From a bacterium (GTDB lineage Bacteria; Acidobacteriota; Terriglobia; Terriglobales; Acidobacteriaceae), in assembly GCA_026225095.1 (NCBI GenBank), contig JAMFSC010000040.1, forward strand, positions 1 through 62,565: a stretch of 62,565 nt of DNA, in the 5' to 3' direction. Below, in pieces: positions 33,531-42,705 of this stretch. Below the pieces are notes generated by a model, which saw only the letters and a list, made by a program, of their open reading frames with translations, had not been told where the DNA came from and ran no database searches. Numbering within the stretch: position 1 is the first letter of the stretch; every line of letters begins with the position of its first letter. The translations under genes were made by a program, and so were the position numbers.

Positions 33531-36395
33531 ATGTTCCTCCGTTTTCCGCTGAAGACACTCCAGATCGTCAAGGCTCCCATGAACCTGAGGTTGCTCCCCG
33601 CAGCCCTGCTCTCGCTCCTTTGCGTGGGCTCCGCTTTCGCTCAGCGTCCCCAGGCCCGCATCGCGGCTGCCATCGATGGCTCCTCCCGCGTCACCCTCGC
33701 CGGCTCGCATCCGCCAGTGGCCCGTGCCGCAAACGATGCCGGCCTGCTCCCCGTCTCGACCGAGTTGAAGGGAGTCACCATCGCCTTCAGCCGCTCCGCC
33801 GCGCAGGAGGCCGACCTTCAGGCTCTGATCGTCGCCCAGCAGGACCCCAACTCTCCGCTGTACCACCAGTGGCTTACGCCGGACCAGTTCGCTGCGCGCT
33901 TCGGCATGGCCGACTCCGACATCGCCAAGGTCGAGTCCTGGCTCACCCAACAGGGCTTTACCGTCGATGGAGTGAACCGTAGCCACAACCGCATCACCTT
34001 CTCGGGATCCGCCGCCCAGATCAACCTCGCCTTCGCGACCGAGCTACACAACTTCACCGCCGGAACCGAAACGCACTTCGCCCCGGCCACCGACCTCGCC
34101 CTGCCCGCCGCTCTCTCCGGAGTCGTGCAGGCGGTCACCAATCTCACCAGCTTCCGGCCTAGACCCCACCTCAAGGTCAAGCCTGCCTTCACCTCCAGTC
34201 AGTCCGGCAGCCACTTTCTAACTCCGAAAGACATCGCCACCATCTACGACATCAACGCTGCCTACGCCGCGGGATACACGGGCGCGGGGCAATCCATTGC
34301 CATCACCGGCCAATCGCAGATCATCACCGGCGACATCACCCGCTTCCAGACGGCATCCGGCGTCGCGTTCAAGAGTCCCACGCTCGTTCTCGTGCCCGGC
34401 ACCGGCACCTCGGTCGTCAGTTCAAACGATGAGGGCGAATCCGACCTCGACGTCGAGTATGCTGGAGCCATCGCTAAGGGCGCGAATATCTTCCTCGTCT
34501 ACGTCGGGAGCAACACGAACTCCGGCGCCTTCGACGCCCTTGAGTATGCCATTACCGAAAGAATCGCCCCCATTATCAGCAACAGCTATGGCGACTGCGA
34601 GACTGATCTCGGACCCACCAGTTACGCTACGTATAACGGGTTTCTCGCGCAGGCAGCCGTCCAGGGACAAACCGTCATCTCCGCATCCGGGGACGAAGGT
34701 TCCACCGACTGCTACCAGGACACGAATCTCACGACGGCACAGCGCACCGGGCTCTCCGTGGACTTTCCCGCAGATAGCCAGTACGTCACCGGCATGGGCG
34801 GAACCGAGTTCCTCGCCGCCGATGTTGCCACGACCGCAACGACCTACTGGACTGCGGCTCCCAGCAGCACCACCGACCAGATCAGTTCCGCGATCTCCTA
34901 CATCCCAGAGATGGTCTGGAATGACGACTCCTCTTCAAGCTCAAGCCCGCTCTCTTCCGGCGGCGGCGGTGCCAGCGTCTACACCACCCGGCCAACCTGG
35001 CAGACCGGGGTCGCCGGCATCCCCACCGGAACTCAGCGACTGGTCCCCGATATCTCGCTCGCCTCCTCGCCCGACAACGCCGGATACCTCTACTGCTCGA
35101 GTGATTCCTCCACAAAGATCACCGGAAGCTGCTTCAACGGCTTCCGCGACGCCAGCAATGTGAGCCTCACCGTCGCCGGTGGCACAAGCTTCGCCGCGCC
35201 CATCTTCGCCGGAATGCTCGCCATCATCAACCAGAGCCGCAACTCCACTGGCCAGGGTCTGATCAATCCCACGCTCTACGCCCTCGCGGCCAACCCCACT
35301 ACCTACGCCAACGCCTTCCACGACATCATCATCGGCGGCAATCAGTGCACCGCCGGGACCACTTACTGTAGCACCAGCGGGGCGGGTTCCTTTGCCGCAA
35401 CCACCGGCTACGATCAGGCCTCGGGACTTGGTTCAGTCGATCTTTACAACTTGCTAACCGCTTGGCCTGCCGCGACTGGAACCGCAGCCCTTCAGTCCTC
35501 CATCACCACCCTCACCGCAGCCACTGCCTACCCTGCCATCGGCGCCAGCGATACCATCACCATCACCGTGGCGTCCGGCTCCAGCCTCCTCACCTCCACC
35601 CCCACCGGAACTCTGACCTTCTACCTCGACGGCACCGCTGTCACCACGCCGCCCGTCCTATCTGGCGGAACCGCAACCTACACCTTCTCCTCCGCGGTCG
35701 CGGGCTCCCACATCATCACGGTCACCTACTCCGGCGATAGCACTTACGCCGGCTCCACCGGATCCATCGACCTCAACGTCGGCGGAACACCACCGAGCAG
35801 CGGAACCTATACCGTCGCTGCCACCAGCGTATCGGTCACTGCCGGTGCCACCGGAGTCTCCACCGTTACGGTTACGCCAGCCGGAGGCTTTCTCGGAACC
35901 ATCGCCTGGACCCTCACCGCTTCCTCCACCCTCACCAACAGCTGCTACGCCATCTCGAACGCCAATGTCACCGGAACCTCCGCGGCGACTACCTCGCTCA
36001 CCCTCTACACAAGCTCTGCCAACTGCTCTTCTACTCTCTCCCGACCCGGCTCCGGCAATGTGAGGACGATCACGATCCCCACCCAGGTCGCCGCCGCACC
36101 CTCTGGGACCTCCAAACCGCAACACTCCGGAGTCGTTCCCGCGGGCATCGCCCTGGCTGGTCTAGTCGTCGTCGGTTCCTTCAATCTCCGGCGCCGCAAG
36201 CGCCTGGGCTGGTCCGCACTGTCTCTCTGCCTGGTCGGCATCCTCGGTCTCGGTATATCTGGATGCTCCAGCTCCGGGAGCGCAGCGACCACCACCACCG
36301 CAGCCAAGGGAACCTACACCCTCACGCTCACCGGCGTCGACACCAGCACCTCGGCCATCACTGCCAGCACCACCCTCACCCTCACCGTCAACTGA
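33531..36395 (+). CDS. sedolisin-type serine-carboxyl protease (peptidase S53) with Ig-like repeats
   Basis: Secreted acid protease precursor of 954 aa. After a signal peptide comes a pro-kumamolisin activation domain (about residues 45-190) and the S53 catalytic domain. The triad and oxyanion residues are Glu303 and Asp307 in GESDLDVEYAG, Asp388 in SASGDEGSTD and Ser553 in GGTSFAAPIF. A calcium-site-like stretch ends the domain. Residues 640-740 form an Ig-like repeat (GTLTFYLDG, YSGDSTYAGSTGS). Near the C terminus are a hydrophobic segment, RRRKR, and LGISGCSSSGS, which looks like a sorting or anchoring tail. The ATG at 33579 gives a shorter n-region and may be the true start. Confidence 0.9.
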   Translation: MFLRFPLKTLQIVKAPMNLRLLPAALLSLLCVGSAFAQRPQARIAAAIDGSSRVTLAGSHPPVARAANDAGLLPVSTELKGVTIAFSRSAAQEADLQALIVAQQDPNSPLYHQWLTPDQFAARFGMADSDIAKVESWLTQQGFTVDGVNRSHNRITFSGSAAQINLAFATELHNFTAGTETHFAPATDLALPAALSGVVQAVTNLTSFRPRPHLKVKPAFTSSQSGSHFLTPKDIATIYDINAAYAAGYTGAGQSIAITGQSQIITGDITRFQTASGVAFKSPTLVLVPGTGTSVVSSNDEGESDLDVEYAGAIAKGANIFLVYVGSNTNSGAFDALEYAITERIAPIISNSYGDCETDLGPTSYATYNGFLAQAAVQGQTVISASGDEGSTDCYQDTNLTTAQRTGLSVDFPADSQYVTGMGGTEFLAADVATTATTYWTAAPSSTTDQISSAISYIPEMVWNDDSSSSSSPLSSGGGGASVYTTRPTWQTGVAGIPTGTQRLVPDISLASSPDNAGYLYCSSDSSTKITGSCFNGFRDASNVSLTVAGGTSFAAPIFAGMLAIINQSRNSTGQGLINPTLYALAANPTTYANAFHDIIIGGNQCTAGTTYCSTSGAGSFAATTGYDQASGLGSVDLYNLLTAWPAATGTAALQSSITTLTAATAYPAIGASDTITITVASGSSLLTSTPTGTLTFYLDGTAVTTPPVLSGGTATYTFSSAVAGSHIITVTYSGDSTYAGSTGSIDLNVGGTPPSSGTYTVAATSVSVTAGATGVSTVTVTPAGGFLGTIAWTLTASSTLTNSCYAISNANVTGTSAATTSLTLYTSSANCSSTLSRPGSGNVRTITIPTQVAAAPSGTSKPQHSGVVPAGIALAGLVVVGSFNLRRRKRLGWSALSLCLVGILGLGISGCSSSGSAATTTTAAKGTYTLTLTGVDTSTSAITASTTLTLTVN

Positions 36396-36415
36396 CTCCA
36401 CCTTCAATCCGGATT

Positions 36416-36450
36416 AACGACGAATGGCCCTGCGGAGGGCATTCGTCGTT
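36416..36450. terminator. bidirectional hairpin between sedolisin and ppk genes
   Basis: AACGACGAATGGCCCT (36416-36431) pairs with AGGGCATTCGTCGTT (36436-36450), with one bulged base and a short loop. It lies between convergent stops at 36395 and 36481. T runs are short, so the class of termination is uncertain. Confidence 0.7.
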
Positions 36451-36480
36451 GATCCAGACTGAAAGAAACGAAGCCCAGGC

Positions 36481-38727
36481 CTACAGGTCCGCCACCGACT
36501 CGGCTAACGCCGCCTCATCCTCCTGCTCCTCATTCACCTTCTTGCGGCTCTTCGAGATTTTGCGCGCGACCGCCCCTGCCTTCTTACCGGCCTTCTTCGC
36601 CGCCACCTTCGCCGGTATCTCCTCCGTCTCCTCCGCAGCCACCGCCATCAGGTGGTCCTGTGCGGAGAACCCTGGCCCAGTCTTCGGAACCCGTACGTAG
36701 CATCCATTCGGCAGCAGCATACGGGCCTTCATGTTGTCCTTCAGGTACGCCTCCAGGATCTCCTCCCGCAGCCGCTTGACCAGCCTCGGCTCAAGCACCG
36801 GAAACAGCACCTCGCACCGCTCATAGATGTTCCGCGGCATCCAGTCCGCGCTCCCGCAGAAGATCTCGTCTTCGCCCCCATTCGTGAACGCGAAGATGCG
36901 GCTATGCTCCAGGAACCGCCCCACGATCGACCGAACCCGGATCGTCTCACTCAGCCCCTTCACCCCCGGTCGAAGCGAGCACATCCCCCGAATGATCAGC
37001 TCGATCGGCACACCTGCCTGCGACGCCGTATATAGCGCCTCAACCGTTCTCCGGTCGAGGATCGCGTTCATCTTCGCCACAATCCCCGACGGACGCCCCG
37101 CCCGCGCATGCTCCGTCTCCCGGTTGATCAGCGAGATAAGGTCCCCCGCCAGCGTCAAAGGCGCCACCATCAGCGGTCTGTACTCTTCGCCCTCCGCCTC
37201 CGCCGTCAGATACCGAAACACCGCCTGCACTGCGGCCGTAATCTTCACATCCGCCGTCAACAGACTGATGTCCGTATAGAACCGAGCCGTCACCGGGTTG
37301 TAGTTCCCGGTTCCAAGATGCGCATACCGCCGCACTCTGCCATCGGGATCCCGCCTCACGAGCAAGGCGAGCTTGCAATGCGTCTTCAGCCCGAAGATCC
37401 CATGAAACACCCCGACGCCCGCATCCTCCAACTCCCGCGCCCACCGAATATTCGACGCCTCATCGAACCGCGCCATCAGCTCGATCACGACCGTCACATC
37501 CTTGCTCTGCGCCGCCTCCGTCAACGCCCGGAACATCGGCGAATCCGCGCTCGTCCGGTAAAGCGTCTGCTTCATCGAAACGACCGCTGGATCCTCCGCC
37601 GCAGCCTCCACAAACTGCTCCACCGTCTCGTAGCTGTCGAACGGATGATGCAGCATCACATCCCGCTGCCGCAGCTCATCGAAGATGTCCGTCGACTTCT
37701 TGTGCAGGTGATACTTCCTCGGTTTGAACACGGGATACTTCAGCGCCGGAAGATTTGCCCCGCTGTACAGGTTCATCAACCGCGAAAGATTCACCGGCCC
37801 GTCCGTCCGAAACACCTGCCACGGGTCCAGCTCGAAGTTCGTTCGCAGCCGTTCGATGATCTCCGGCAGCGCCGTACTCTCGATCTCCAGCCGCACCGCA
37901 TCGCCCTTGCGCCGGTTATGCAGCTCCGCCCGTACACTCTCGAGCACCGATCGCGCCTCCTCCTCCTGCATGTAGAGGTTGCTGTTCCGCGTCACCCGGA
38001 ACGCCGCCCGTCCCAGAACCTCGTACCCCCGGAACATGCGCTCCACGTGGCTTTCGATCAGCTCATGCAGCAGGATGAAGTCGACCCCTGACCCAGCCGT
38101 CTCACCTTCCGCGCGCGGCAGCGCCACAAGCCGGGGAAGCGACCGTGGAATCGTAACCACTCCCAGCATCGTCGTTGTATTCCCCTTTCGCTTATGCCGC
38201 AGCAGAAGCGAAAGACACAACGCCTTATTCAGAACCCGCGGAAACGGATGTGACGGATCGATCGTCACCGGCGTCAGCAGCGGATCCACCTCTTCGTCAT
38301 AAAATGCCGTGACAAACTTCCTCTGCAGATCGTCCAGCTCCGACCACCGCAGCACCCGGATCTTCTCCGCCCGCAGCGCCGGCATCAGTTGCTCGTTCCA
38401 GCACTTGTATTGCGCCGCCACGAACTCCTGGAGCATCGTCTCCATCAGCTCCAGCCGCTCCACCAGCGTCCGCCCGCCCTCATCCGGAGCCTGTGTCTCG
38501 TTGTGTCCCTCTTCTATCCGCTGCAGCAGACTCGCCACCCGGATCTCTACAAACTCATCCAGGTTGCTCGCCGTGATCGCCAGAAACTTCACCCGTTCCA
38601 GCAGAGGATTCGACCCATCCTGCGCCTCTTCCAGCACCCGCTGGTTGAATCGCAGCCAGGACTCGTCGCGGCTGAAGAAAAGGCTATCGATCTTCTTTGG
38701 AGGAGCGGTCTTCTTGGCGGGGAGCAC
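36481..38727 (-). CDS. ppk: polyphosphate kinase 1
   Basis: Makes long-chain polyphosphate from ATP reversibly; 748 aa. The four-domain layout is intact: SRDESWLRFNQRVLEEA and FLAITASNLDEFVEIRV at the N terminus, ELMARFDEASNIRWARELEDAG in the catalytic part, the autophosphorylated His in FGLKTHCKLALLVRR, HLGTGNYN, and the second phospholipase-D-like segment IFAFTNGGEDEIFCGSADWM. The last 60 residues form a Lys/Ala-rich tail (AAKKAGKKAGAVARKISKSRKK), uncommon in ppk and possibly DNA- or polyP-binding. The start is GTG without a clear ribosome binding site. Often coupled to phosphate stress, but no Pho box is evident. Confidence 0.95.
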   Translation of the reverse strand: MLPAKKTAPPKKIDSLFFSRDESWLRFNQRVLEEAQDGSNPLLERVKFLAITASNLDEFVEIRVASLLQRIEEGHNETQAPDEGGRTLVERLELMETMLQEFVAAQYKCWNEQLMPALRAEKIRVLRWSELDDLQRKFVTAFYDEEVDPLLTPVTIDPSHPFPRVLNKALCLSLLLRHKRKGNTTTMLGVVTIPRSLPRLVALPRAEGETAGSGVDFILLHELIESHVERMFRGYEVLGRAAFRVTRNSNLYMQEEEARSVLESVRAELHNRRKGDAVRLEIESTALPEIIERLRTNFELDPWQVFRTDGPVNLSRLMNLYSGANLPALKYPVFKPRKYHLHKKSTDIFDELRQRDVMLHHPFDSYETVEQFVEAAAEDPAVVSMKQTLYRTSADSPMFRALTEAAQSKDVTVVIELMARFDEASNIRWARELEDAGVGVFHGIFGLKTHCKLALLVRRDPDGRVRRYAHLGTGNYNPVTARFYTDISLLTADVKITAAVQAVFRYLTAEAEGEEYRPLMVAPLTLAGDLISLINRETEHARAGRPSGIVAKMNAILDRRTVEALYTASQAGVPIELIIRGMCSLRPGVKGLSETIRVRSIVGRFLEHSRIFAFTNGGEDEIFCGSADWMPRNIYERCEVLFPVLEPRLVKRLREEILEAYLKDNMKARMLLPNGCYVRVPKTGPGFSAQDHLMAVAAEETEEIPAKVAAKKAGKKAGAVARKISKSRKKVNEEQEDEAALAESVADL

Positions 38728-38807
38728 GTCGTCTTGTCGTCATAAGGTCTACCGAGACTACAGCACCAATATTAAAAGAAAGATCGTTCGGTCAGACCGC
38801 CGCCCGT

Positions 38808-39326
38808 TCATAGCCCTTCCTCATCCAGGTCCAGCTCCCAGACCTGCCCCACCAGGTCCTTGCCGAAGCTGTGATGCGGCTCCTCCGCCACCAGCCGAAA
38901 TCCAGCTCTCCCATAAATCTTCACAGCCGGAAGCAGATTGCTTTGCGTCCAGAGCATCACCTTCCGATACCCCACCTCCCGCGCAAACTGAACGCACTCA
39001 CGCACAAGCGCGTCTCCCAACCCCGTACCCCGCGCGCTCGCCTCGACAAACAGAAGCCGCAGCTTTGCCGTATCCGGCCTCTCCGGATGCTTCACCAGGA
39101 AGATATGCCCCACATTCTGGCCGTCCACCTCTGCCATCCAGCAGCGCTCTCGCCCGGCATCGTACTGATCGATAAAGTCCGCGACAATCCGTGCCACCAG
39201 CGCCTCAAACCCCGCATCCCACCCATATTGTTCCGCATACCCGACCGCCTCCCGATGCACCACCCAGCCCATATCACCCACCCGGTGCCCCCGCAGTCTG
39301 TACGGCTTCGCGCTCTGATCTTCCAT
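38808..39326 (-). CDS. GNAT family N-acetyltransferase
   Basis: Acetyl-CoA-dependent transferase of 172 aa. Motif A is visible as LRLLFVEASARGTGLGDALV, with the pyrophosphate loop RGTGLGDA; motif B follows as KIYGRAGFRLVAEEPHHSFG. The N-terminal part (VVHREAVGYAEQYGWDAGFEALV) resembles the acetyltransferase half of MarR-GNAT fusions. The acceptor is unknown. ATG at 39326 is preferred over a TTG twelve codons upstream. It is downstream of ppk's start region on the same strand but separated by 80 bp of AT-rich DNA. Confidence 0.86.
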   Translation of the reverse strand: MEDQSAKPYRLRGHRVGDMGWVVHREAVGYAEQYGWDAGFEALVARIVADFIDQYDAGRERCWMAEVDGQNVGHIFLVKHPERPDTAKLRLLFVEASARGTGLGDALVRECVQFAREVGYRKVMLWTQSNLLPAVKIYGRAGFRLVAEEPHHSFGKDLVGQVWELDLDEEGL

Positions 39327-39415
39327 CCTCCGATCATCCCGGCCAACCCGCTTCGGAGTCAATCCACAGCCCCGGGTTCGAAGGATCCCGGTCGGCAGTA
39401 TCTTAGAACCCAGCC

Positions 39416-39922
39416 ATGATCACACTCCACGAGACCACCCTCATCCGCGCCCCCATCGCCCGCGTCTTCGATCTCGCCCGCTCCATCGAAGTCCACCTCC
39501 TCGGCAACACCCACTTCGGCGAGCAGGCCGTCGTCCTGCCCCCCACAAAGGGAATTACAGGGAAGGGAATCACCACCGGCCTCATCTCCCTCGGCCAGCA
39601 GGTCACCTGGCGAGCCCGCCACTTCGGAGTCCGCCAGACCCTCACCTCCGCCATCACCGCCATGGATTCCCCCACCTACTTTCAGGACACGATGCTGCAC
39701 GGCGCCTTCCGCTCCATGCAGCACGACCATGATTTCCGCGCCATCTCCCCCACCGAAACCGAGATGCGCGACATCTTCCACTTCGCCGCTCCCATCCCCC
39801 TCCTCGGTCTCATCGCCGAACGCCTCGTCCTCCGCCGCTACATGCAATCCCTCCTTCACGAACGCAACGTCATCATCCAACAGGTCGCCGAATCCGACGC
39901 CTGGCAGCAATACCTCCCCTGA
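39416..39922 (+). CDS. SRPBCC (START-like) family protein
   Basis: Soluble protein of 168 aa with the ligand-cavity fold of polyketide cyclases and YndB-like proteins. It begins with the typical strand HETTLIRAPIARVFDLARSIEVH and continues LISLGQQVTWRARHFGVRQ, FQDTMLHGAFRSMQHDHDF and a long C-terminal helix (IAERLVLRRYMQSLLHERNVIIQ). This version is common beside cell-division-inhibitor-like or hypothetical genes, where it probably binds a hydrophobic ligand. No catalytic residue can be named. It starts a two-gene run with the AIM24 protein. Confidence 0.82.
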   Translation: MITLHETTLIRAPIARVFDLARSIEVHLLGNTHFGEQAVVLPPTKGITGKGITTGLISLGQQVTWRARHFGVRQTLTSAITAMDSPTYFQDTMLHGAFRSMQHDHDFRAISPTETEMRDIFHFAAPIPLLGLIAERLVLRRYMQSLLHERNVIIQQVAESDAWQQYLP

Positions 39923-40066
39923 CCCCACCCGGCCCGGCACCCGCTATACTGCACCGAAGCGATTGAAGGCATTGAATCCATCTCGGAGCGACGGAACCCC
40001 ACCGCCGTTCCCGCCGTATCTCTTCCCGGCGCAACCACGCGCCGCTGTAGAAGTTCAGGAGCCATC

Positions 40067-40828
40067 ATGCAAAGCCGCATCGTCGGAACCACCATGCCAG
40101 TCCTCGAAATCGCCCTCAACGACCCCAACGATGCCCTCATCTCCGAGGCCGGCGAACTCTCCTGGATGACCCAGACCATCCAGATGACCACCCATACCCA
40201 ACTCGCCGGAGGCGGAGGCTTCTTCGGGGCCATCAAGCGAGTCGCCGGAGGTGGAACCCTCTTCATGACCGAGTACCGTGCCGTCGGCGGCCCCGGCGAG
40301 GTCGCCTTCGCGACCAAGGTCCCCGGCCACATCCTCCCCATCGAGATCTCCGCCGGACACGAGTACATGGTCCACCGCCACGGTTTCCTCTGCGCCACCC
40401 CCAACATCCAGCTCGGCGTCGCCTTCCAGCAGTCCCTCGGAGCCGGAATCTTCGGCGGCGACGGCTTCCTCCTCCAGCGCCTCTCCGGCTACGGAACCGC
40501 ATGGCTCGAGCTCTCCGGCGAACTGATCGTCAAAGACCTCCGCCCCGGCGAGACCCTCCGCGTCCACCCCGGCCACGTCGGAGCCTTCCAGTCCTCGGTC
40601 TCCTTCCAGATCACCACCGTCCCCGGAATCAAGAACATGATCTTCGGAGGCGACGGCATCTTCCTCGCCGCCCTCACTGGCCCCGGCCGCATCTGGCTCC
40701 AGACGCTCCCCCTGGCCCGCCTCGCCCACGAGCTCCAGGAGTACATGCCCGCCGAAGCCCGCCGCGAACGCGTTGAAGGCGGCGTGGTCGGAGGAGTCAT
40801 CGGCTCCCTCCTCAACAACATGCGCTAG
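40067..40828 (+). CDS. AIM24 family protein (TIGR00266-like)
   Basis: Soluble protein of 253 aa, nearly all beta structure, with glycine-rich turns: QLAGGGGFFGAIKRVAGGGTLFMTEY, SLGAGIFGGDGFLLQRLSG and VPGIKNMIFGGDGIFLAALTGPGRIWLQTLP. These are the marks of the AIM24/YwrO-like trimeric fold; the yeast member affects mitochondrial architecture, while the bacterial role is unknown. The C terminus ends in a Gly-rich hydrophobic stretch (GGVVGGVIGSLL). CAGGAG lies seven bases ahead of the ATG. It may share a promoter with the SRPBCC gene 144 bp upstream. Confidence 0.9.
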   Translation: MQSRIVGTTMPVLEIALNDPNDALISEAGELSWMTQTIQMTTHTQLAGGGGFFGAIKRVAGGGTLFMTEYRAVGGPGEVAFATKVPGHILPIEISAGHEYMVHRHGFLCATPNIQLGVAFQQSLGAGIFGGDGFLLQRLSGYGTAWLELSGELIVKDLRPGETLRVHPGHVGAFQSSVSFQITTVPGIKNMIFGGDGIFLAALTGPGRIWLQTLPLARLAHELQEYMPAEARRERVEGGVVGGVIGSLLNNMR

Positions 40829-40869
40829 AGGCTGGTCTCCGATCACTTACGCTTCCGTTCCGAAGACTC

Positions 40870-41649
40870 CTACCGAGGCAGCCCGGGCGCGTGGTCGAGC
40901 GCGTCGTCCTCAAAGGCTGCGCGCAGCAACTCCCCGGCCAGCCGGTTCATCGGCCGCAACAGAGGAATTCCCGCCAGCCGCAGCGTGAGCAGCAGCATCT
41001 TCAACGTATGGTCGAAGAGAACTTCGGTTCGTCTTTGCCCGGGCGAGCGATCGTAGACCCAGAACAGGATCAAACCCATCTGGTACATCCACAACAGGCG
41101 GGGCAGATACGGCTGAATCTCCCTTGGTAGCTTCACGCCGGAGTCCTTCACCGCCGCCTCAAAGAACTTCAGGTCCGCGTCCCGGATCGGCTTGGTCTCC
41201 TCGCTGAACGGCGAAAGCGGATGCTCCGGATCGATATGTGCAGACAACGCGCCGAGCAGCCCGCGGTTCGGCGCAAAGTACTCGAACTTTTCCGCGATGA
41301 TGGTTCGCAGCCGCGCCTCCAGCGTCTTGCAGCAAACCAGTTTCGCCTCCAAGTCGGTACGCATTTCCTCCTGAGCGCGCCCATAGAAGGCCATCACCAG
41401 CGCGTCTTTGGAGTCGAAGTAGTAGTACGCCGCACCCGTCGCCACTCCGGCTTCCACGGCAATCTGCCGCATCGTCGTGCGTTCGAACCCGTGCTCGCGA
41501 AAGACACCCAGGGCCGCATCCAAGATGCGCGCCCTGGTCGCCTCAGACTTTCTGACACCGTTCTTGCTAACCGCGCAGATAGGCCGCTCCCTCTGGATTG
41601 CCGGTTGGCACGGGCGGCGGAGCGGCGGGCTGCCGCAAATATCCACCAT
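40870..41649 (-). CDS. TetR family transcriptional regulator
   Basis: Repressor of up to 259 aa. The helix-turn-helix domain is clear: EATRARILDAALGVFREHGFERTTMRQIAVEAGVATGAAYYYFDSKDAL in the first third (shown in pieces by ARILDAALGVFREHG and GAAYYYFDSK). The remaining 170 residues form the ligand and dimer domain. The ATG at 41649 gives about 35 residues before that domain and overlaps the upstream membrane-protein gene by 83 bp; no ATG, GTG or TTG lies closer in frame, so the true start may be an unusual codon after AGAGGGAG. The gene is second in an operon headed by the membrane protein and probably binds the two GAACATGTTC palindromes upstream. Confidence 0.87.
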   Translation of the reverse strand: MVDICGSPPLRRPCQPAIQRERPICAVSKNGVRKSEATRARILDAALGVFREHGFERTTMRQIAVEAGVATGAAYYYFDSKDALVMAFYGRAQEEMRTDLEAKLVCCKTLEARLRTIIAEKFEYFAPNRGLLGALSAHIDPEHPLSPFSEETKPIRDADLKFFEAAVKDSGVKLPREIQPYLPRLLWMYQMGLILFWVYDRSPGQRRTEVLFDHTLKMLLLTLRLAGIPLLRPMNRLAGELLRAAFEDDALDHAPGLPR

Positions 41650-41995
41650 GCTGCTCGGTCGCACGCCTGCGCATCTTCGCAAAGATCAGAATGTTAAAGA
41701 CGTGCATAGCCCCCAGTATCAGCAGAACGACTCCAATCTTGGAACTCTCCAACTCGATGACGGAACGGATCGTGGCCAAAGCGTCCGTCGTCTTCAGAGC
41801 AAGCGTAATATATCCGACGTTGATCAGGTAGAAACCGACCACCAGCAGATGGTTCACGGCGTCAGCCAACTGCTCATCACCTTGGAACGCATCGACGAGA
41901 AAGATGCGACCGTTGCGGTGAAGTGTACGCGCGACCCAGATCGTAAGGGCGACACTGATGGCCAGATAGCTAAAGTAAACGGCTGCAATATTCAT
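41567..41995 (-). CDS. small integral membrane protein, TetR-linked
   Basis: Protein of 142 aa with three hydrophobic segments: IAAVYFSYLAISVALTIWVA, LLVVGFYLINVGYITLAL and KIGVVLLILGAMHVFNILIF. A conserved-looking loop reads NGRIFLVDAFQGDEQLADAVN. The C-terminal 30 residues are proline-rich and cytoplasmic. I know of similar uncharacterised membrane proteins in other soil bacteria but no function. Start at 41995; GGAGGC precedes it. Its 3' end overlaps the TetR gene. Location behind two palindromes suggests that its level is controlled by that repressor. Confidence 0.82.
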   Translation of the reverse strand: MNIAAVYFSYLAISVALTIWVARTLHRNGRIFLVDAFQGDEQLADAVNHLLVVGFYLINVGYITLALKTTDALATIRSVIELESSKIGVVLLILGAMHVFNILIFAKMRRRATEQHGGYLRQPAAPPPVPTGNPEGAAYLRG

Positions 41996-42015
41996 GAAAG
42001 CCTCCGAATCAGTAT

Positions 42016-42082
42016 TTTGAACATGTTCAAATACAAGCTACTCCAAAGTGGCGGCGAATTCCAGCTAAAATGAACATGTTCA
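42016..42082. promoter_or_regulatory. two TetR-type operators, GAACATGTTC
   Basis: TTTGAACATGTTCAAA at 42016-42031 is a perfect 16-bp palindrome. TGAACATGTTCA at 42071-42082 is a perfect 12-bp palindrome with the same core. Centres are 53 bp apart, five helical turns. They fill the divergent region between the membrane-protein/TetR operon (minus) and the DinB gene (plus, ATG at 42144). Confidence 0.75.
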
Positions 42083-42143
42083 GAAATAGCGAGTCAGAAA
42101 AATCAGCAGCCCGTCCCGGCAGCACCGAACGTCAAGGAGCACC

Positions 42144-42689
42144 ATGCCGCCCCCTGTCGAGAACACGATAGCCCTCCTAACCCGCACCCCCGCCACCCTG
42201 GACGCCCGCCTCCGCGGCTTCCCCGAGTCCATGACCCACCAGAACGAAGGCAAAGACACCTGGACCCCCACCGACGTCCTCGCCCATCTCGTCCACGGCG
42301 AACGTACCGACTGGATGCACCGCGCTAGAATAATCCGCCAATCCGGCGAGACGCACCCCTTCCCACCCATCAACCGCTCCGCCTTCAAACAAGAGAGCCC
42401 AGCCAGGTCGCTCCCCCAACTCCTCGACGATTTCACAAGCGTGCGTTCAGCCAACCTCACCGAGCTACAGAACTGGAATCTCCAGCCCCAGGACCTGGCC
42501 CTGCGCGGAACCCACCCCAACTTCGGCCCCGTCACCCTCTCGCAACTCCTGGCCACCTGGGCCACGCACGACCTCACCCATCTTCACCAGATCTCCCGCA
42601 TCCTGGCCTATCCATACCGCGAGGCAGTAGGCCCCTGGAGCCGCTTCCTTGGCGTCCTCCAGTGCTCCGGCCACAGCGCCCCGGCGTAG
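42144..42689 (+). CDS. DinB/DfsB-like four-helix protein
   Basis: Cytoplasmic protein of 181 aa of the DinB/YfiT superfamily of metal-binding four-helix bundles. The putative nickel or zinc ligands are His in DVLAHLVHGER and the pair in THDLTHLHQIS. WTPTDVLAHLVHGERTDW is typical. Functions in the superfamily range from thiol transferases to cyclopropane hydrolases such as ClbS; this one cannot be specified. AAGGAG lies five bases before the ATG. It is divergent from the TetR operon, with one palindrome about 60 bp upstream, so it may be a target of that repressor. Confidence 0.85.
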   Translation: MPPPVENTIALLTRTPATLDARLRGFPESMTHQNEGKDTWTPTDVLAHLVHGERTDWMHRARIIRQSGETHPFPPINRSAFKQESPARSLPQLLDDFTSVRSANLTELQNWNLQPQDLALRGTHPNFGPVTLSQLLATWATHDLTHLHQISRILAYPYREAVGPWSRFLGVLQCSGHSAPA

Positions 42690-42705
42690 GGCCCGCTACG
42701 CAACC

